Positions 49,701 through 59,067 are shown, counted from the first letter of the stretch. The stretch is DNA of 64,000 nt from an uncultured Alphaproteobacteria bacterium (GCA_943788635.1 CALSRA010000011.1:23383-87382), one strand, 5' to 3'. The notes: generated by a model not told the origin, from the sequence alone. A program made the numbers and translations.

Positions 49701-49884
49701 GCAATTCAGCTGATTCCAGCGCGAACCGGTCGCCATAGCGGCGGCCGGCACATCCTCCCCTTGCCGTTTTTACTTGCCAGCACCCATGGCACCCGCAGAA
49801 GATTGCCAAAGCACATTCAGGGAGCAACGCTTCGCGGATGGCGAAGCGTCATATAGGCCGGGACAAACCGTAAGGGAGTCAACC

Positions 49885-51909
49885 ATGCCTGGAAGAACGC
49901 AATCTGCACCACGCTGCGCCGCAATCGTCGGACCCTACCTCACCGGAAAAACAACCCTGCTCGAAGCATTGTTGAGCGTCTGCGGCACCCTTCACCGCCG
50001 CGGAAACGTCAAGGACGGCAACACCGTCGGCGACGCCTCGCCGGAAGCCCGCCATCGACATATGAGTACGGAAATTTCCGCAGCCAGTGCCGAATTTCTG
50101 GGCGAGCGATGGAGCTTTCTGGACTGCCCGGGATCCGTCGAATTCGCCCAGGAAACATACGGCGCGTTGAAGGTCGCCGATGTCGCCATTGTCGTTGTCG
50201 ATCCGGAACCTGACCGGGCCCTTGTTGTCGGGCCGCTGCTGCATTTTCTCGACGCAAACGACATCCCGCACATGATCTTCATCAACAAGGTGGATCATCC
50301 CCATGTACCGGTACAGGACGTGCTGGAATCGCTGCAGGGTGAGTCGGCGCGGCCGCTGATCCTACGGCACGTCCCGATCCGTAAGGACGAGCGGATACAG
50401 GGCTATGTCGACCTGGTTTCCGAGCGCGCCTATTCCTATAAGCCCGGGGACCGCTCGGCCCTGATTGAGATTCCGACCGAAATACAGGATGCCAACGACC
50501 TGGCGCGGCAGGAACTGCTGGAAGAACTATCGAATTACGACGACCCGCTGCTGGAGGCACTGCTGGAAGACGCCGTCCCGCCGAAAGAGGATATCTATGC
50601 CTATCTGACCAAGGATCTGCAGGAAAACACCGTTGTTCCGGTTTTCATCGGCGCGGCCGAACAGACATCCGGCGTCCTGCGACTGATGAAGGCATTGCGG
50701 CACGAAGCGCCGAGTGTATCCGTCACCCTGTCCCGGCTGGGCGGTCCTGACGGCGACCCGCTGGTTCAGGTATTCAAAACCTACCACATGCCGCGATCCG
50801 GCAAACTATCCCTGGCGCGTGTCTGGCGCGGCACAGTGCAGGACGGCGCGCATTTCGGCAACGACCGGGTCGGCGGCCTGTACCACCTGATGGGCTATAC
50901 CCAGGAAAAGCTGACCACGGCAGAAGCTGGCGACATTGTCGCGCTCGGCCGGATGGAGAAGGTCCATACCGGCGACGTATTAACACCCGATGGAATCAGT
51001 ACCGACGCCATGCAATGGGTCGACCCGCTTAAGCCGGTATTCGCGCTGGCGATCCAACCCGAACGCCGGGACGATGAAGTCCGGATGTCGGCGGCTGTTG
51101 CCAGACTGACCGAAGAGGACCCCTCGCTGGTCATCGGACATGAGCCGGAAACCCACCAGATGCTGCTCCGCGGTCAGGGGGACATCCATATTCAGGTCGC
51201 CCTGGAGAAATTGCGCGACCGCTACAATGTTGCGGTCGCAACAGAGCAACCGGTCATTCCCTACAGGGAAACCATCCGGAAACCCGTAAAACAGCATGCA
51301 AGGCACCGCAAGCAAAGCGGGGGGCATGGCGAGTTCGGCGATATCCAGATCGAAATCAAACCCCTGCCACGCGGCAGCGGTTTCCAGTTCGACGAAAACA
51401 TTCATGGCGGGTCCGTGCCGAAAAACTACATCCCTGCGGTCGAGGCAGGGGTCAAGGATTACCTCACGGAAGGGCCGCTCGGCTTTCCGGTCGTCGATCT
51501 GTCAGTGACGCTGTATGACGGGCAGTCCCACGCGGTCGATAGCTCCGACATGGCTTTTCGCCGGGCCGGTATTCTGGCAATGAAAGACGGTATGCCCCAA
51601 TGCGCCCCGGTTCTGCTGGAACCGGTATGCAGGGTCACAATATCCATCCCGAATGCATTCACCGCCGGCGCGCAAGGCGTGGTCACCAAACGGCGGGGCA
51701 AAATTCTGGGATTCAACGCCAAAGAAAGTTGGGATTCCTGGGACGAGATCGATGCGCATATGCCACAATCGGAACTGCACGATCTGATCATTGAACTGCG
51801 GTCACTGTCGCAGGGGGTCGGAACATACGAGTGGCAATTCGACCACCTGAACGAACTGGCCGGCCGCGAGGCCAGCCGGATACTGGACGCACGGAAGGAA
51901 ACCGCATGA
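49885..51909 (+). CDS. Elongation factor G-like GTPase (EF-G paralogue)
   Basis: 674 residues from ATG 49885 (AAGGGAG upstream). Five EF-G domains can be followed. The G1 loop reads GPYLTGKTTLLEA, G3 is DCPGSVEF instead of the canonical DTPGHVDF, and G4 is NKVD. The usual histidine after DTPG is missing, which should alter GTP hydrolysis. Domain IV has RHRKQSGGHGEFGDIQIEIK and SVPKNYIPAVEAGV. Such FusA2-type proteins are not the main translocase; roles in ribosome recycling or stress are suggested. It is coupled by a 4-bp overlap to a metabolic hydratase, which is odd. Confidence 0.88.
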   Translation: MPGRTQSAPRCAAIVGPYLTGKTTLLEALLSVCGTLHRRGNVKDGNTVGDASPEARHRHMSTEISAASAEFLGERWSFLDCPGSVEFAQETYGALKVADVAIVVVDPEPDRALVVGPLLHFLDANDIPHMIFINKVDHPHVPVQDVLESLQGESARPLILRHVPIRKDERIQGYVDLVSERAYSYKPGDRSALIEIPTEIQDANDLARQELLEELSNYDDPLLEALLEDAVPPKEDIYAYLTKDLQENTVVPVFIGAAEQTSGVLRLMKALRHEAPSVSVTLSRLGGPDGDPLVQVFKTYHMPRSGKLSLARVWRGTVQDGAHFGNDRVGGLYHLMGYTQEKLTTAEAGDIVALGRMEKVHTGDVLTPDGISTDAMQWVDPLKPVFALAIQPERRDDEVRMSAAVARLTEEDPSLVIGHEPETHQMLLRGQGDIHIQVALEKLRDRYNVAVATEQPVIPYRETIRKPVKQHARHRKQSGGHGEFGDIQIEIKPLPRGSGFQFDENIHGGSVPKNYIPAVEAGVKDYLTEGPLGFPVVDLSVTLYDGQSHAVDSSDMAFRRAGILAMKDGMPQCAPVLLEPVCRVTISIPNAFTAGAQGVVTKRRGKILGFNAKESWDSWDEIDAHMPQSELHDLIIELRSLSQGVGTYEWQFDHLNELAGREASRILDARKETA

Positions 51910-52685
51910 CCATCAACGCCGACAACGCCGCTGCCGAACTGATCAAGGCCCGACAGGGTAAACGCATCCTGGACAGTTTTCCGGGCGGCGCATTCCCGGC
52001 GGATGTCGATGCGGCCTATGCCGTGCTGGACAGTATTGCAGCCCAGATGACAACCCCTGTGGTTGGCTGGAAAGCGGCGCTGACCAATGACGAGGTCATG
52101 GCCAAGATGAATGCGACGGCACCGGCCTGCGGTCCATTGTTCGAACCTTATGTTGCGGCGTCGCCGATGACGGTAAGCCTGCCGGCTGAATCCAATCGCG
52201 GCCTGGAATGCGAATTCGCATTCCGGATGGCCAAAACGCTGGCGCCGCGTGCCGAACCCTATACCGACGCGGAAGTGGCGGCAGCCGTGGCAACCATGCA
52301 TCCGGCAATGGAAGTCGTCGATGTGCGGGTAAAGGACGGATTTGCGAATGGTGCGCGCGGCATTATCGGCGATTTCTGCGCCAACGCCGCACTGGCCCTT
52401 GGGCCCGGCATTGAAGACTGGCAGGGAATCGACCTGGCGGCAAAGGAAGTGGAGCTGCGGATCGACGGCGCGCATGCCGTCACCGGCATCGGCAGCGCCG
52501 TTCTTGGCAATCCGCGCAATTCACTGACCTGGGTCGCGAACTTCCTGTCTGGCCGGGGTATTGCACTGGAAGCAGGCCATATCGTCACAACCGGCAGCAC
52601 GATGGGCATTCACCCAGCACCGGCAGGCAGCACGGCAGTCGGCGATTACGGCGACCTTGGACAGGTCGAAATCCGCTTCGCGTGA
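51906..52685 (+). CDS. 2-keto-4-pentenoate hydratase-like protein (MhpD/FAH family)
   Basis: 259 residues from ATG 51906, inside the EF-G-like stop (ATGA), with GGAAGGAAA upstream. Family blocks: VVGWKAALTNDEVMAKMNA, GLECEFAFRMAKTLAP (metal-binding Glu pair), MHPAMEVVDVRVKDGF and ATG-like AGHIVTTGSTMGIHPAPAG. These enzymes hydrate 2-hydroxypentadienoate or decarboxylate oxalocrotonate in aromatic meta-cleavage. No other pathway gene is present, so the substrate here is open. Coupling to a translation-factor paralogue is noteworthy. Confidence 0.88.
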   Translation: MTINADNAAAELIKARQGKRILDSFPGGAFPADVDAAYAVLDSIAAQMTTPVVGWKAALTNDEVMAKMNATAPACGPLFEPYVAASPMTVSLPAESNRGLECEFAFRMAKTLAPRAEPYTDAEVAAAVATMHPAMEVVDVRVKDGFANGARGIIGDFCANAALALGPGIEDWQGIDLAAKEVELRIDGAHAVTGIGSAVLGNPRNSLTWVANFLSGRGIALEAGHIVTTGSTMGIHPAPAGSTAVGDYGDLGQVEIRFA

Positions 52686-52769
52686 CCCTGTTCACCGCCG
52701 TTTGATTGGACAAACCCCACGCCATCCTTAAATTCCTGACAGGAACCTGAGGTGAGAAAGGACGAGGCG

Positions 52770-53726
52770 ATGCACGTAATTCGGAAAAATGGCTGGAATC
52801 TACCGGAATCCGCGGCGACGGATGAATCGGTATATATGCGCCGCCGCGACTTGCTGAAGGTGATGGGACTGGCCCCGGCCATCCTGGCGACATCAGCACT
52901 GCCGTCTTTTGCCGCAGATGACCCGACCGCCGACCTGTATCCGGTAATGCAAAACCTGAGGTACCGGCTCGACAGAGCCGTTACTGATGAGGAATTGGCC
53001 ACGACCTATAACAATTTCTATGAATTCGGGTCGCACAAGAAGATTTCGGAAGCCGCGCAGGCACTGAAGATTCGCCCGTGGCAGGTCCGGTTCGACGGCA
53101 TGGTCGAAAAGGAAATGACCGTCGACTTCGATGATCTGGTCCGGCAAATGCCGCTGGAAGAACGCCTGTATCGGCATCGTTGCGTGGAGACCTGGTCGAT
53201 GGCCGTCCCGTGGTCTGGCTTTCCGATGAAGGCGCTTATCGATTTTGCCAAACCGATGAGCGGCGCCAAATACGTTGTCATGCAGACCCAGGCAGACAAG
53301 GAAACCATGCCCGGGCTAAAGGAATTCTGGTATCCGTGGCCCTATACCGAAGGGCTGACGATCGCCGAAGCCACCAACGAGCTCGCCTTCATCGCCACGG
53401 GCCTTTACGGCAAGCCGATCCCCAAACAGAATGGTGCGCCACTACGGCTGGTCGCGCCGTGGAAATACGGATTCAAGGGAATAAAATCCATTGTCCGCTT
53501 CAGTTTCACCGACAAGCGGCCGGTCGGCTACTGGGAGAAACTGCAAGGTGCCGAGTATGGTTTCTGGGCCAATGTGAACCCGGAAGTCCCGCATGCCCGG
53601 TGGAGCCAGGCAAATGAAAAGATGCTCGGTGAGGAAGAGAACATCCCGACCCTGCTGTATAACGGCTATGGTGAATATGTCGCCGACCTGTACAAGGACA
53701 TGAAAGGCGAAAAGCTGTTCATGTAG
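52770..53726 (+). CDS. msrP: Methionine-sulfoxide reductase molybdenum subunit MsrP (YedY)
   Basis: 318 residues from ATG 52770 (GGACGAGG upstream); a GTG at 52752 is possible. Twin-arginine signal RRDLLKVMGLAPAILATS sends the folded Moco protein to the periplasm. The molybdenum-ligating cysteine is in YRHRCVETWSMAVPWSGF. Further blocks: FWYPWPYTEGLTIAEA and LVAPWKYGFKGIKSIVRF. It repairs oxidised methionines in envelope proteins. The membrane heme partner MsrQ, often the next gene, is absent from the window. The molybdopterin genes at 20.8-23.3 kb supply its cofactor. Confidence 0.95.
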   Translation: MHVIRKNGWNLPESAATDESVYMRRRDLLKVMGLAPAILATSALPSFAADDPTADLYPVMQNLRYRLDRAVTDEELATTYNNFYEFGSHKKISEAAQALKIRPWQVRFDGMVEKEMTVDFDDLVRQMPLEERLYRHRCVETWSMAVPWSGFPMKALIDFAKPMSGAKYVVMQTQADKETMPGLKEFWYPWPYTEGLTIAEATNELAFIATGLYGKPIPKQNGAPLRLVAPWKYGFKGIKSIVRFSFTDKRPVGYWEKLQGAEYGFWANVNPEVPHARWSQANEKMLGEEENIPTLLYNGYGEYVADLYKDMKGEKLFM

Positions 53727-53760
53727 CCGGCTTCGCCGCAGCAGATACTGAAAGACAGGA

Positions 53761-53807
53761 CGGGGTTTCGTTCGATATCGCCGAAATGGCGATACAGAAA
53801 GGCCCCG
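53761..53807 (+). other. Stable nested hairpin after msrP
   Basis: CGGGGTTTC (53761-53769) pairs with GAAA...CCCCG (53797-53807, GG bulge). Inside, TATCGCC (53776-53782) pairs with GGCGATA (53788-53794) around GAAAT. No T-run follows. It lies 35 bp past the msrP stop and could shield or end that mRNA. Confidence 0.4.
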
Positions 53808-53880
53808 ATTCGCACTAAACTGGTCATTTACCCTTTGCCGTGCATAATCCGTGCTGATTCGGCATGGCGGGGGAAAATCA

Positions 53881-55386
53881 TTGGACGGCGCGTTTTCAAT
53901 TCTGGTCGAAAAGTCAGGCGCTATTTCCGATACGGAGGGCGAACCGGAAACCGTCAATGCGTTGCTGCCGTTGAATCGTGAAGCGGCGAACCTGCAGCGA
54001 CTGTTCCCCAAGGAAAAGCAGGAGTTTGCCGCAGAACTTCTGTCCATGGCATCAAACAATTCCGAAGGGCGTATCAGCGACCTTACCCTGATCAGTCTGC
54101 GGGGCGAGACGGGACAGTTCAATCTGACCATTCAGCCGACGGCCGAACCCGAAAAATGGTGGTTCCGCTTCGTTCCCGCGACATTCGACCCGGACCGGGA
54201 ACCTTCCATGATCTGGGTCGACTATTTCGATTCAGTCAGTTACCTGGTCGACAATGCGCCCGAAAAACCGATCGAGCTGATGATGCTCAATTTTGCGGGG
54301 CTGGAAAACCCGGAGATCAGCGATCGTATCGGCAAGGAGGCCATGAACGATGTCCGGGACGCCATCGAAGTAAAACTGGCCAACCATTCCCTGAGCGGCC
54401 AGGTCGGCCGCATGGATTCAGGCAGCTATGCCCTCATCATCGATGCGGGCGAGGATGCCGACGACATCATTGTCGATGTCGGTAATGCAACCAAAACATT
54501 TGGCATCGATACCGACGAACTTGGCGCCCGCTCGACAACGGTCGCCCTGGATGCCCCCGGGTCAAGCGCCGAAGATACGAAAAATGCACTGGCTGATGTC
54601 CGCCGCTCGTTCCTGGGCGGTGACGACGACGACGAATTTGGCGCGCCGACCGTGAGCCTGAACAACGTCATGGAGCGGCTTGAGGTCACCAAGACCAAAA
54701 TCCTGGCCGCGCTGGAAGCAGGCGATATCAGCCTGACCCGTTTTCCCGTCATCGCGCTATCCGACGGGTCCACCGCGCTGCATCTTGCCTATGGAACCCT
54801 GATGATTGACGGCGAGCCCGTGAAGGCCAGCCAGAATCTTATTCTGGGCGATTATCCCGGGCTGACGTTGCAGCACGATTTGACCATGGTGCGGGAAGCG
54901 GCGCTGGAAATCGTTGCCGCGAACAAGACAGACACACCGGCTGTCCCGCTTATCATCGACATCAACGCCGCCTCCCTGGCGTCAGATAAGTTCGTCCCCA
55001 GCGTCTCCAAGATGATGGATGTCGCGGGGGTCAAACCGGACTGCATCGGGTTTCGAACCCTGTCGCTGGACCTCGCCAGGCAATCCCTGCCCGGCTTCCA
55101 GAACCTGCAGAAACTGCTGCGGCTGGGGCACCGGATATGGCTGACCCGGTTTGCCAGCGCCGTGACCGACGCAACGATGGAAGGCGCTTATGTCGAGGTA
55201 ACCGTCACCTATCTTGAACGGCTGTGCGACAATCCGGAAGGCAAGGAACTTGTCGCCCAATTGCTGCAGGTCTGTCGGAATGCCGCGGTGCAACTGGTCG
55301 CGATTGATGTACAATCCCCGGCACAGCGCAAATTCATCGCCGACCTGGGCATCGGTTTCGCCATCGGGCCCGCCGCCGCTGGCTGA
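53881..55386 (+). CDS. Degenerate PAS-GGDEF-EAL-like protein
   Basis: 501 residues from the TTG at 53881, which has GGGGGA seven bases upstream; a GTG at 53851 lacks this. Residues about 1-95 are PAS-like. About 125-190 track a GGDEF domain but with GRMDSGSYALIID where GRxGGDEFxLLL is expected. From about 275 the sequence follows an EAL domain (KILAALEAGDISLTRFPVIA, then LHLAYGTLM at the EAL position; LLRLGHRIWLTRFASAVTDA; VQLVAIDVQSPAQRKFIADL) with catalytic residues missing. It can hardly make or cut c-di-GMP; a sensory or scaffold role is likely. It sits 139 bp before bactofilin. Confidence 0.65.
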   Translation: MDGAFSILVEKSGAISDTEGEPETVNALLPLNREAANLQRLFPKEKQEFAAELLSMASNNSEGRISDLTLISLRGETGQFNLTIQPTAEPEKWWFRFVPATFDPDREPSMIWVDYFDSVSYLVDNAPEKPIELMMLNFAGLENPEISDRIGKEAMNDVRDAIEVKLANHSLSGQVGRMDSGSYALIIDAGEDADDIIVDVGNATKTFGIDTDELGARSTTVALDAPGSSAEDTKNALADVRRSFLGGDDDDEFGAPTVSLNNVMERLEVTKTKILAALEAGDISLTRFPVIALSDGSTALHLAYGTLMIDGEPVKASQNLILGDYPGLTLQHDLTMVREAALEIVAANKTDTPAVPLIIDINAASLASDKFVPSVSKMMDVAGVKPDCIGFRTLSLDLARQSLPGFQNLQKLLRLGHRIWLTRFASAVTDATMEGAYVEVTVTYLERLCDNPEGKELVAQLLQVCRNAAVQLVAIDVQSPAQRKFIADLGIGFAIGPAAAG

Positions 55387-55525
55387 AACCAGCAACAGAA
55401 CGACCCGATAGCGGCACCGAATTTAGCGCCGTGCCCCAAGATGGCCACAACTGCGGTCATCTTTTCGCCCCGTTTGGCCCCTACTGAAAGGTCCATCGGA
55501 ATCACGCAACTTGAAAGGGACAGGG

Positions 55526-56086
55526 ATGTTCAGAAAACAGAATGAACCGGCGAACACGAAACCGGAAGCAAAGCCACGGCCCGTACCGTCCGCAGAAAGG
55601 TTACGCGCCCGCAACCCGGGATCGGAAAAAGGCGGACCGAATGGCCGGCTGACGGTTGGCCCCGACATCAGGCTGATCGGCGCATCGATTGAAGATTGCG
55701 ATACGCTTTTCGTGGAAGGCCGGGTGGAAGCCTCAATGGACAGCCGTGTCATCCACATAGCGGAATCCGGCACCTTTGTGGGCGCCGCCGCTGTCGATGA
55801 GGCTGAAATTCATGGCCATTTCGAAGGCAACCTGACTGCCCGGGAGCGATTGGTCGTGCACAAGACCGGCCGGATCAGCGGCACCGTGCAGTATGGCAAG
55901 CTCACAATTGAAGAAGGCGGGGAAATTGCCGGGGATATGGCGGTGATTGGCACGGAATTACTTCATGACCGGCACCCGTCACAAACCGGGCCGTCAAATT
56001 CCAGCACAACGATTCTCAATCCCCCATTACACTCCGGCGAGGATGAGCCAGCAAAACACGATACGGTGCAGGTCCTGGAAAAATAG
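55526..56086 (+). CDS. Bactofilin (polymer-forming cytoskeletal protein)
   Basis: 186 residues from ATG 55526 (GAAAGGGACAGGG). The central DUF583 beta-helix runs about 40-140 with its regular turns: IEDCDTLFVEGRVEASMDSR, ESGTFVGAAAVDEAEIHGHF, EGNLTARERLVVHKTGRISG, TVQYGKLTIEEGGEIAGDMA. Both tails are disordered, as usual. Bactofilins polymerise without nucleotide at the membrane and organise stalks, cell-wall enzymes or polar structures. Neighbours are a c-di-GMP-like scaffold and an exosortase-class lipoprotein. The 200 bp after it show only weak repeats and no gene. Confidence 0.92.
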   Translation: MFRKQNEPANTKPEAKPRPVPSAERLRARNPGSEKGGPNGRLTVGPDIRLIGASIEDCDTLFVEGRVEASMDSRVIHIAESGTFVGAAAVDEAEIHGHFEGNLTARERLVVHKTGRISGTVQYGKLTIEEGGEIAGDMAVIGTELLHDRHPSQTGPSNSSTTILNPPLHSGEDEPAKHDTVQVLEK

Positions 56087-56302
56087 ACCCGCAAAATTGC
56101 GTAAGCCGATATCTCCCATCGCTTGATCCCCGAAGACTGTCAGGGTCGCAACCGCAGGCCCACCCTGACCCGTTTCCAAGGTTTGATTTCACCAACCCAG
56201 CGATTTGTCTTAAAAGGCAATACAAGTAATGGGGGCAACCAGACTGCGTAGAATGTGGCGCCCATTGTTTCATTAAAATGATGAAATTTGAAAGCGCACA
56301 AC

Positions 56303-56584
56303 ATGTTCTATACGTCCTTCGGCTTCAGTAAATTCCGGACAATGACCGTTCGGCTTTGTTTCATGGTTCTTGCCGGGTTATTCCTTGCAAGCTGTGATGA
56401 AAGCACGGAGGACAATGTCGACCAGTTGCAGCAGGCCAAAGACGCCATAGATGCAGGAGATTTGCGCACAGGCAACGTGATCCTGAAAAACCTGCTGGAA
56501 AATGACCCGAAAAATGCGGAAGCACGTTTATTGCTGGGATCGCTTTACCTGGACACGGGCGATCCTGTGTCAACGCCGGAGTAA
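56303..56584 (+). pseudogene. PrsT-type TPR lipoprotein, truncated by IS21
   Basis: The N-terminal part of a TPR-repeat lipoprotein. A lipoprotein signal (LCFMVLAGLFLASC) has its lipid cysteine in the LASC box. Then QLQQAKDAIDAGDLRTGNVI and LKNLLENDPKNAEARLLLGS LYL follow, matching the start of the PEP-CTERM/exosortase system TPR lipoproteins (usually 800-900 residues). The frame leaves chromosomal DNA at 56567 and ends six codons later in insertion-sequence DNA. The start could be 56303 or 56342. The rest of the gene may lie beyond the insertion-sequence nest. Confidence 0.75.
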
Positions 56585-56678
56585 AAATACACCATTGGCC
56601 GGAGTAAAAGTACACCACTTTGTATGATGTAATACTCGGTGTTGCGGGTTGTCCCGTTAGTCCATAGGAGGGACCCGT

Positions 56679-56721
56679 GCTGCTTTGCGTAGCGCTTTAG
56701 CGTTACGCGGAGCGAAGCAGC
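56679..56721. other. Hairpin between the IS21 left end and istB
   Basis: GCTGCTT (56679-56685) pairs with AAGCAGC (56715-56721), and GCGTAGCGCT with AGCGTTACGC inside, giving a long near-perfect stem. On the minus strand it follows istB and may end its transcript or block read-in from outside. Confidence 0.5.
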
Positions 56722-56767
56722 GCGGGAGGTGCCTGTGGGCCCACCGGGTCAACCATGTTCTCGTTGG

Positions 56768-57532
56768 TCAGGTTTTTTGGGGGGTCTGCCGTTTTTGGCT
56801 CTGGTTCAGGCGGTAACTGTCGCCGTTCATCTCGAGGATATGAACGTGGTGGGTTAGGCGGTCGAGCAAAGCCCCTGTCAGGCGTTCGGATCCGAACACC
56901 TCGGTCCATTCATCGAAGGGGAGATTGCTGGTCAGCAGGGTTGAGCCACGCTCGTAACGCTGAGAGAACACCTCGAATAAAAGCTCGGCCCCTGTTTTGC
57001 TGAGTGGCACGAAGCCCAGCTCATCGATAATCAGCAGCTTGTATTTTGCCAATTGTTTTTGGAACCGCAGCAGGCGTTTCTCATCCCTGGCCTCCATCAA
57101 CTCGTGGACCAGGGCGGCCGCCGTGGTAAATCCAACACTGAGGCCTTTCTGGCAAGCCGCCAGGCCGAGACCGAGGGCGATATGGGTTTTACCGGTGCCT
57201 GAGTTACCGAGCGCGATAACGTTCTCACGTCGCTCGACATATTCACATCGGGCCAGTTCTAGAACCATCATCTTGTTCAGCGATGGGATGGCTTTGAAGT
57301 CGAAGCTGTCCAGACTTTTGACGGCGGGGAACTTGGCCAGTCTGATCCGCCGTTCGACCATGCGGCGTTCCCGGTCGATCAATTCCAGTTCGGTCAGGCG
57401 GACGAGATAGCGGACATGATCGACACCCTCGGCGGCGCATTGGCGGGCCAGCTTGTCGTATTCCCTGAGGAAGGTGGGGAGCCTGAGCGCTTTCAGGTGA
57501 TGGGATAGCAAGAGCTGTGGCGTATCGGTCAT
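56768..57532 (-). CDS. istB: IS21-family ATPase / transposition helper IstB
   Basis: 254 residues, an AAA+ protein of DnaC type. Walker A is ALGNSGTGKTHIALGLG near 105, Walker B is YKLLIIDELGFVP near 170, and the sensor region TLLTSNLPFDEW follows. IstB assembles on target DNA and delivers it to IstA. Its ATG overlaps the istA stop by 4 bp. Normal length. Confidence 0.95.
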   Translation of the reverse strand: MTDTPQLLLSHHLKALRLPTFLREYDKLARQCAAEGVDHVRYLVRLTELELIDRERRMVERRIRLAKFPAVKSLDSFDFKAIPSLNKMMVLELARCEYVERRENVIALGNSGTGKTHIALGLGLAACQKGLSVGFTTAAALVHELMEARDEKRLLRFQKQLAKYKLLIIDELGFVPLSKTGAELLFEVFSQRYERGSTLLTSNLPFDEWTEVFGSERLTGALLDRLTHHVHILEMNGDSYRLNQSQKRQTPQKT

Positions 57533-59067
57533 AATGCACCGCCCATTACTTCCTTATCAGAGCTATCGGTTCTCTTCGCCCCGTGCAGTAAGTTCATGTA
57601 ACTGGCCGCCGATGTCGTCGCCACCTGAGCCCGTGGCAGATAAGGATAGATGTCCAGATTGAGCTTTGGCGGACGCCGCTCTATGCGGCACAGCAGCAGA
57701 TGTTTAACGGCGTCAAAGCTAATCGCGCTTAAGCGCAGGGCATCTCTGATCGCGCCATGTAGGTCATTGAGGTCGAATATCTCAAGCAGCCTTAGGACCT
57801 GTACGTACTCCCGCTTCCCCGGTTTGCCCATCCGGGCTTCAAGGAGGCGACGCAGAGTTACGAATACATCTGGCAGATCCCAACCCACCAACGGCGCCGC
57901 CTGGTCCAGGGCACCGACCTTCTTCTCCAGCAAAGGCAGATAGTGGATCGGGTTGAAGATCAGATCCTCCCGATCATAGGAACGGGGATGACGAGCGATC
58001 TCCTCACTGGCGCAGCCGATGATGACCTCATGGACATAGCTACGGACCCAGACGTCCTGATGGCCAAAGGCGACGGGCACCGAATAATCATTGTTTCGAT
58101 ACCGTACCAGGGATAGGGAACTGACCCGCGTGGCCTGTCTATCACAGGCATCGAACAGGACGGGAGGCAAGTCTGCCAGCACATCCTGATCACGAACAAG
58201 CCGCGCACCGATACTCTCGCGCTCGCCACGCAAAACATCACGTTGGCGCTTGCGGCATTGCTCTTCCAGGTGAGCATTGAAGGCATCCCAACTCTCGAAC
58301 TGTGGAACCGGCACCATGAAGTTCCGGCGGGCAAAACCGACGATGCCTTCCACGTTACCCTTGTCGTTCCCTTTGGCTGGGCGGCCATAACGATCTTCAA
58401 AAAGATAATGAGACTGGAGGCCGCTGAATGCCCGTGTCCGTTGTCGTGTGCCATCTGGCAATATCCGCGCCACCAGAACCTTGTCGTTATCATACAGGAT
58501 CGATTTAGGGATGCCGCCAAAGAAGCTGAAGGCCCTGTTGTGGCCATCTAGCCATGCTTCCGTGGTCGCTGCGGGATAAGCACAAACGAAACAGGCGTCG
58601 CTATGAGGAAGGCTCATGACAAAATAATGGGCCCGGCACTGGATGCCGCCGATGACTGCATCCGCTTCACCAAAATCTGCCTGGGCATGGCCCGGAGAAT
58701 GGCTCAACGGCACGTACATCTCCCGCTGACGTTGCCGGGCGGCAAAAACATAATCCTTCACGATGGTGATGCCACCGGCAAAGCCATATTCATCACGAAG
58801 CCGCTCAAAGATCCGCTTCGACGTATGACGCTGCTTCTTCAGACGTTTGGTATCGTCCTCAAGGATCTGGTCGATAATACCGACAAACGGATCAAGCTTG
58901 GGCCGGTTCGGCGCCTTCTTGCGGCGATAGCCAGGTGGGGTCGAGAACGCCAACATCTTATCAACCGTGCGACGGTCAATGCCGAACAACCTTGCCGCTT
59001 CGCGGCGGCTCATACCTTGAATTTTTACCGCATAACGCACGCGACCATACAATTCCACTTGCTTCAT
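57529..59067 (-). CDS. istA: IS21-family transposase IstA
   Basis: 512 residues from ATG 59067 (GAGGGCGGGG upstream); a TTG at 59082 is also open. N-terminal helix-turn-helix (MSRREAARLFGIDRRTVDKM) binds the ends. The DDE core shows QADFGEADAVIGG with the first aspartate, ILYDNDKVLV with the second, and KGNDKGNVEGIVGFARRNF with the glutamate. The C-terminus is beta-rich. Intact, so the element may be active. Confidence 0.95.
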   Translation of the reverse strand: MKQVELYGRVRYAVKIQGMSRREAARLFGIDRRTVDKMLAFSTPPGYRRKKAPNRPKLDPFVGIIDQILEDDTKRLKKQRHTSKRIFERLRDEYGFAGGITIVKDYVFAARQRQREMYVPLSHSPGHAQADFGEADAVIGGIQCRAHYFVMSLPHSDACFVCAYPAATTEAWLDGHNRAFSFFGGIPKSILYDNDKVLVARILPDGTRQRTRAFSGLQSHYLFEDRYGRPAKGNDKGNVEGIVGFARRNFMVPVPQFESWDAFNAHLEEQCRKRQRDVLRGERESIGARLVRDQDVLADLPPVLFDACDRQATRVSSLSLVRYRNNDYSVPVAFGHQDVWVRSYVHEVIIGCASEEIARHPRSYDREDLIFNPIHYLPLLEKKVGALDQAAPLVGWDLPDVFVTLRRLLEARMGKPGKREYVQVLRLLEIFDLNDLHGAIRDALRLSAISFDAVKHLLLCRIERRPPKLNLDIYPYLPRAQVATTSAASYMNLLHGAKRTDSSDKEVMGGAL

